Of a stretch of 64,000 bases of DNA, positions 62,159-64,000 are shown piece by piece. The notes beneath the pieces are model-generated. The model was not told the DNA's origin and did no database searches. It saw only the letters and a program-made list of their open reading frames with translations. A program made the translations under genes and the position numbers. Source of the stretch: Luteimonas endophytica (GTDB lineage Bacteria; Pseudomonadota; Gammaproteobacteria; Xanthomonadales; Xanthomonadaceae); contig NZ_JARXRM010000026.1 of the NCBI RefSeq assembly GCF_029887875.1, forward strand, positions 19,289 through 83,288, given 5' to 3'. Position 1 is the first letter of the stretch, and the number at the start of each line of letters is the position of its first letter.

Positions 62159-64000
62159 ATGCGCTGGTTCCAGAACCTTTCCCTCGCCCGCAAGCTCGGC
62201 GTCGCATTCACCCTCACCACGCTGATGACCGTAGCCCTCGGCGCTTTCGCGCTGGTGCGGATGCAGGTATCGCAGACACTGCTCGAAGACCTGGAAACCA
62301 GCTGGGTGCCGGCGGTGTACCAGCTCGGCGAGCTGCGCGCGCAACTGGGCGAACTGCGCACCTACGAGCTGGCGCAGCTGGCCCGTGCCGACGACCCCGA
62401 CGCGGTGGCCGACTACTTCAAGCGCATGGACGGCGTACGCGAGGCGATCGCCACTGCCCACGCCGCCTACCTGAAGACCATGACCGCCGGCGAGGAGGAA
62501 GCGCTGCACGCCGAGGTCGAGGACCTGCTCGACCAGTACCTGCTCGCCAACAGCGACATGGGCGACGCGCTCCGCGCCGGAGACAGGGCTCTGGCCGAAC
62601 AGATTTCCGGCGACCGCTCGCGGCCGATTCGCCGTGACCTGTTCGAGGCCATCCTGGTGCTGAAGGACTTCAACGTCTCCCACATGGAAGAGGAAATGGG
62701 GCACGCCAATGCGGCGCATGCTTCCACCGTCACCGCGATGCTGGCTGCGCTGGCACTGCTGTCGCTGCTGGCTGGCGCCGCCGGCTGGGTGATCACCCGC
62801 ATGATCGCGCGCCCGCTGGGCGAGGCGACCCGCGTGGCCAACGCCATCGCCGAAGGCCGGCTCGACAACACGATCGAGGCCGGCGCCCGGGACGAGACCG
62901 GGCGCCTGCTCGAGAGCATGCGCAGGATGCAGGCGCAGCTGCAGGCGGTGATGCGCGCGCAGACCGAGATGGCGCTGCGCCACGACGAGGGCCAGATCAG
63001 CTACCGGATGGACGAGGCCGCCTTCCCCGGCGACTACGGCCGGATGGTCCACGACACCAACGCGCTGGTCGCCTCGCACATCGGCGTGAAGATGCGGCTG
63101 GCGCAGATCATGGGCCGATATGCGGTCGGCGATCTGTCCGAGGACATGGACCGGCTGCCGGGCGAGAAGGCGGTGCTGAGCGAGACCATGGACGCCGTCA
63201 AGGCCAACCTGCGGGCGATCAACGGCGAGATCCGCCGCCTGGTGGGGGCGGCCGGCGACGGCGACTTCGCCGTGCGTGGCGACACCGCGCGCTTCGAGTA
63301 CGACTTCCGCGAGATGGTGGAGGGCCTCAACCGGCTGATGCAGACCACCGACGGCAACCTGGCCGAGGTCTCGGCGGTGCTGCAGGCGATCGCCGAGGGC
63401 GACCTGACGGTGCGCATGGACGGCGAGTTCCGCGGCGTGTTCGCGCGGATGCGCGACGATGCCAACGCGACCGTGGCCCAGCTGGCCGACATCGTCGGCC
63501 GCATCCACCAGGCTTCCTCGGCGATCAACACCGCCTCCACCGAGATCGCCTCGGGCAACTCCGACCTGTCGCGCCGCACCGAGCAGCAGGCGGCGAACCT
63601 GGAGGAGACCGCCGCCTCGATGGAGGAGCTGACCTCCACCGTCAAGCAGAACGCCGAGCACGCCCGCCAGGCCAACCAGCTGGCCAACGGCGCCGCCTCG
63701 GTCGCCTCGCAGGGTGGAGAGATCGTCGGCCAGGTGGTCACCACCATGCGCGACATCGAGCAGTCCTCGCGCCGCATCGCCGACATCATCTCGGTGATCG
63801 ACGGCATCGCGTTCCAGACCAACATCCTGGCGCTGAACGCCGCGGTCGAGGCCGCGCGTGCCGGCGAACAGGGCCGCGGCTTCGCGGTGGTGGCCTCCGA
63901 GGTGCGCTCGCTGGCGCAGCGCTCGGCCGGTGCGGCCAAGGAGATCAAGGGCCTGATCGAGGACTCGGTGGGCAAGGTCGGCGACGGCTCGGCGCTGGTC
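62159..64000 (+). CDS. Methyl-accepting chemotaxis protein, 3' truncated by window edge
   Basis: The frame runs from ATG 62159 off the right edge (614 codons visible). It has a membrane segment (about 12-34), a periplasmic four-helix sensor domain (about 35-190, 4HB type), a second membrane segment (about 192-214), a HAMP domain ([20 protein letters not shown]), two further HAMP-like modules marked by [14 protein letters not shown] and [13 protein letters not shown], and the start of the signalling domain ([38 protein letters not shown]). ATG follows GGAG. The stop is outside the window. Confidence 0.95.
   Translation, partial: MRWFQNLSLARKLGVAFTLTTLMTVALGAFALVRMQVSQTLLEDLETSWVPAVYQLGELRAQLGELRTYELAQLARADDPDAVADYFKRMDGVREAIATAHAAYLKTMTAGEEEALHAEVEDLLDQYLLANSDMGDALRAGDRALAEQISGDRSRPIRRDLFEAILVLKDFNVSHMEEEMGHANAAHASTVTAMLAALALLSLLAGAAGWVITRMIARPLGEATRVANAIAEGRLDNTIEAGARDETGRLLESMRRMQAQLQAVMRAQTEMALRHDEGQISYRMDEAAFPGDYGRMVHDTNALVASHIGVKMRLAQIMGRYAVGDLSEDMDRLPGEKAVLSETMDAVKANLRAINGEIRRLVGAAGDGDFAVRGDTARFEYDFREMVEGLNRLMQTTDGNLAEVSAVLQAIAEGDLTVRMDGEFRGVFARMRDDANATVAQLADIVGRIHQASSAINTASTEIASGNSDLSRRTEQQAANLEETAASMEELTSTVKQNAEHARQANQLANGAASVASQGGEIVGQVVTTMRDIEQSSRRIADIISVIDGIAFQTNILALNAAVEAARAGEQGRGFAVVASEVRSLAQRSAGAAKEIKGLIEDSVGKVGDGSALV

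Overview
The window is about 72% G+C chromosomal DNA from a gammaproteobacterium, most likely of the Xanthomonadaceae/Lysobacteraceae (Luteimonas, Lysobacter, Xanthomonas and relatives). This rests on the gene order (a flagellar locus carrying rpoN and fleQ, polar-flagellum genes flhF and fleN, a motC/motD stator pair followed by a ParA-like gene), on the codon bias, and on the short GTGATTGG-type and GCAGGAGCGGC-type intergenic repeats. I see no rRNA, tRNA, CRISPR array, prophage or insertion sequence. Nearly the whole window is one motility and chemotaxis island.

Layout. 1-2216: end of a nudJ-mnmA-hflD housekeeping operon. 2365-3558: a membrane-anchored chemoreceptor with its own sigma-28 promoter. 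3559-4814: a 1.25-kb convergent intergenic region filled with hairpins and a 159-bp tandem repeat. 4815-11806: a signalling block with a multi-PAS GGDEF/EAL protein (minus), a NarL-type sensor kinase and a degenerate GGDEF-EAL-receiver protein (plus), and a PAS sensor kinase (minus). 11861-13262: flgN, flgM and flgA (minus). 13357-14325: cheV. 14450-25095: flgBCDEFGHIJKL. 25464-28944: fliC, fliD, fliS and a fliT-like gene. 28941-33670: a PilZ-like protein, a LuxR-type regulator, rpoN, a CheY-like regulator and fleQ. 33749-45057: fliEFGHIJK and fliLMNOPQR. 45316-51705: flhB, flhA, flhF, fleN, fliA. 51742-57804: cheY, cheZ, cheA, motC, motD, a ParA-like gene and a CheW-domain gene. 57878-60538: a second signalling set (STAS protein, CheY, second CheA). 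60615-61808: an OprO/P-type porin. 62159 to the end: a large chemoreceptor that runs off the window.

Regulation can be read from the sequence. Six sites match the sigma-54 consensus (TGGCACG-N4-TTGCA or one or two changes from it), ahead of flgB, flgG, fliE, fliL, flhB and, on the minus strand, flgA. The genes for sigma-54 and its FleQ-type activator lie in the same island. Eight sites match the sigma-28 consensus (T[A/C]AAG-N14-G[C/T]CG-N-TAN), all with exactly 14 bases between the boxes, ahead of the first chemoreceptor, flgM, cheV, fliC, fliD, motC, the STAS-cheY-cheA set and the last chemoreceptor. fliA (sigma-28) and flgM (its antagonist) are both present. This is a RpoN/FleQ then FliA hierarchy of the kind known in Pseudomonas and Xanthomonas.

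Most of the content is a well-known system. The points that look worth follow-up are: (i) cheV and motC whose start codons lie only 7 bases after the sigma-28 -10 box, which predicts leaderless or nearly leaderless mRNAs; (ii) a short acidic D-[D/E]-x-[D/E]-x-L-L motif shared by FliM, CheZ and, twice, by a CheA that appears to lack a P2 domain; (iii) a GGDEF-EAL-receiver protein degenerate at several catalytic positions; (iv) two related inverted-repeat elements that supply the leaders of flgF and flhF; (v) an 11-base poly-C tract ahead of the porin; and (vi) a STAS/CheY/CheA module without a visible CheW, separated from its probable receptor by a porin gene.
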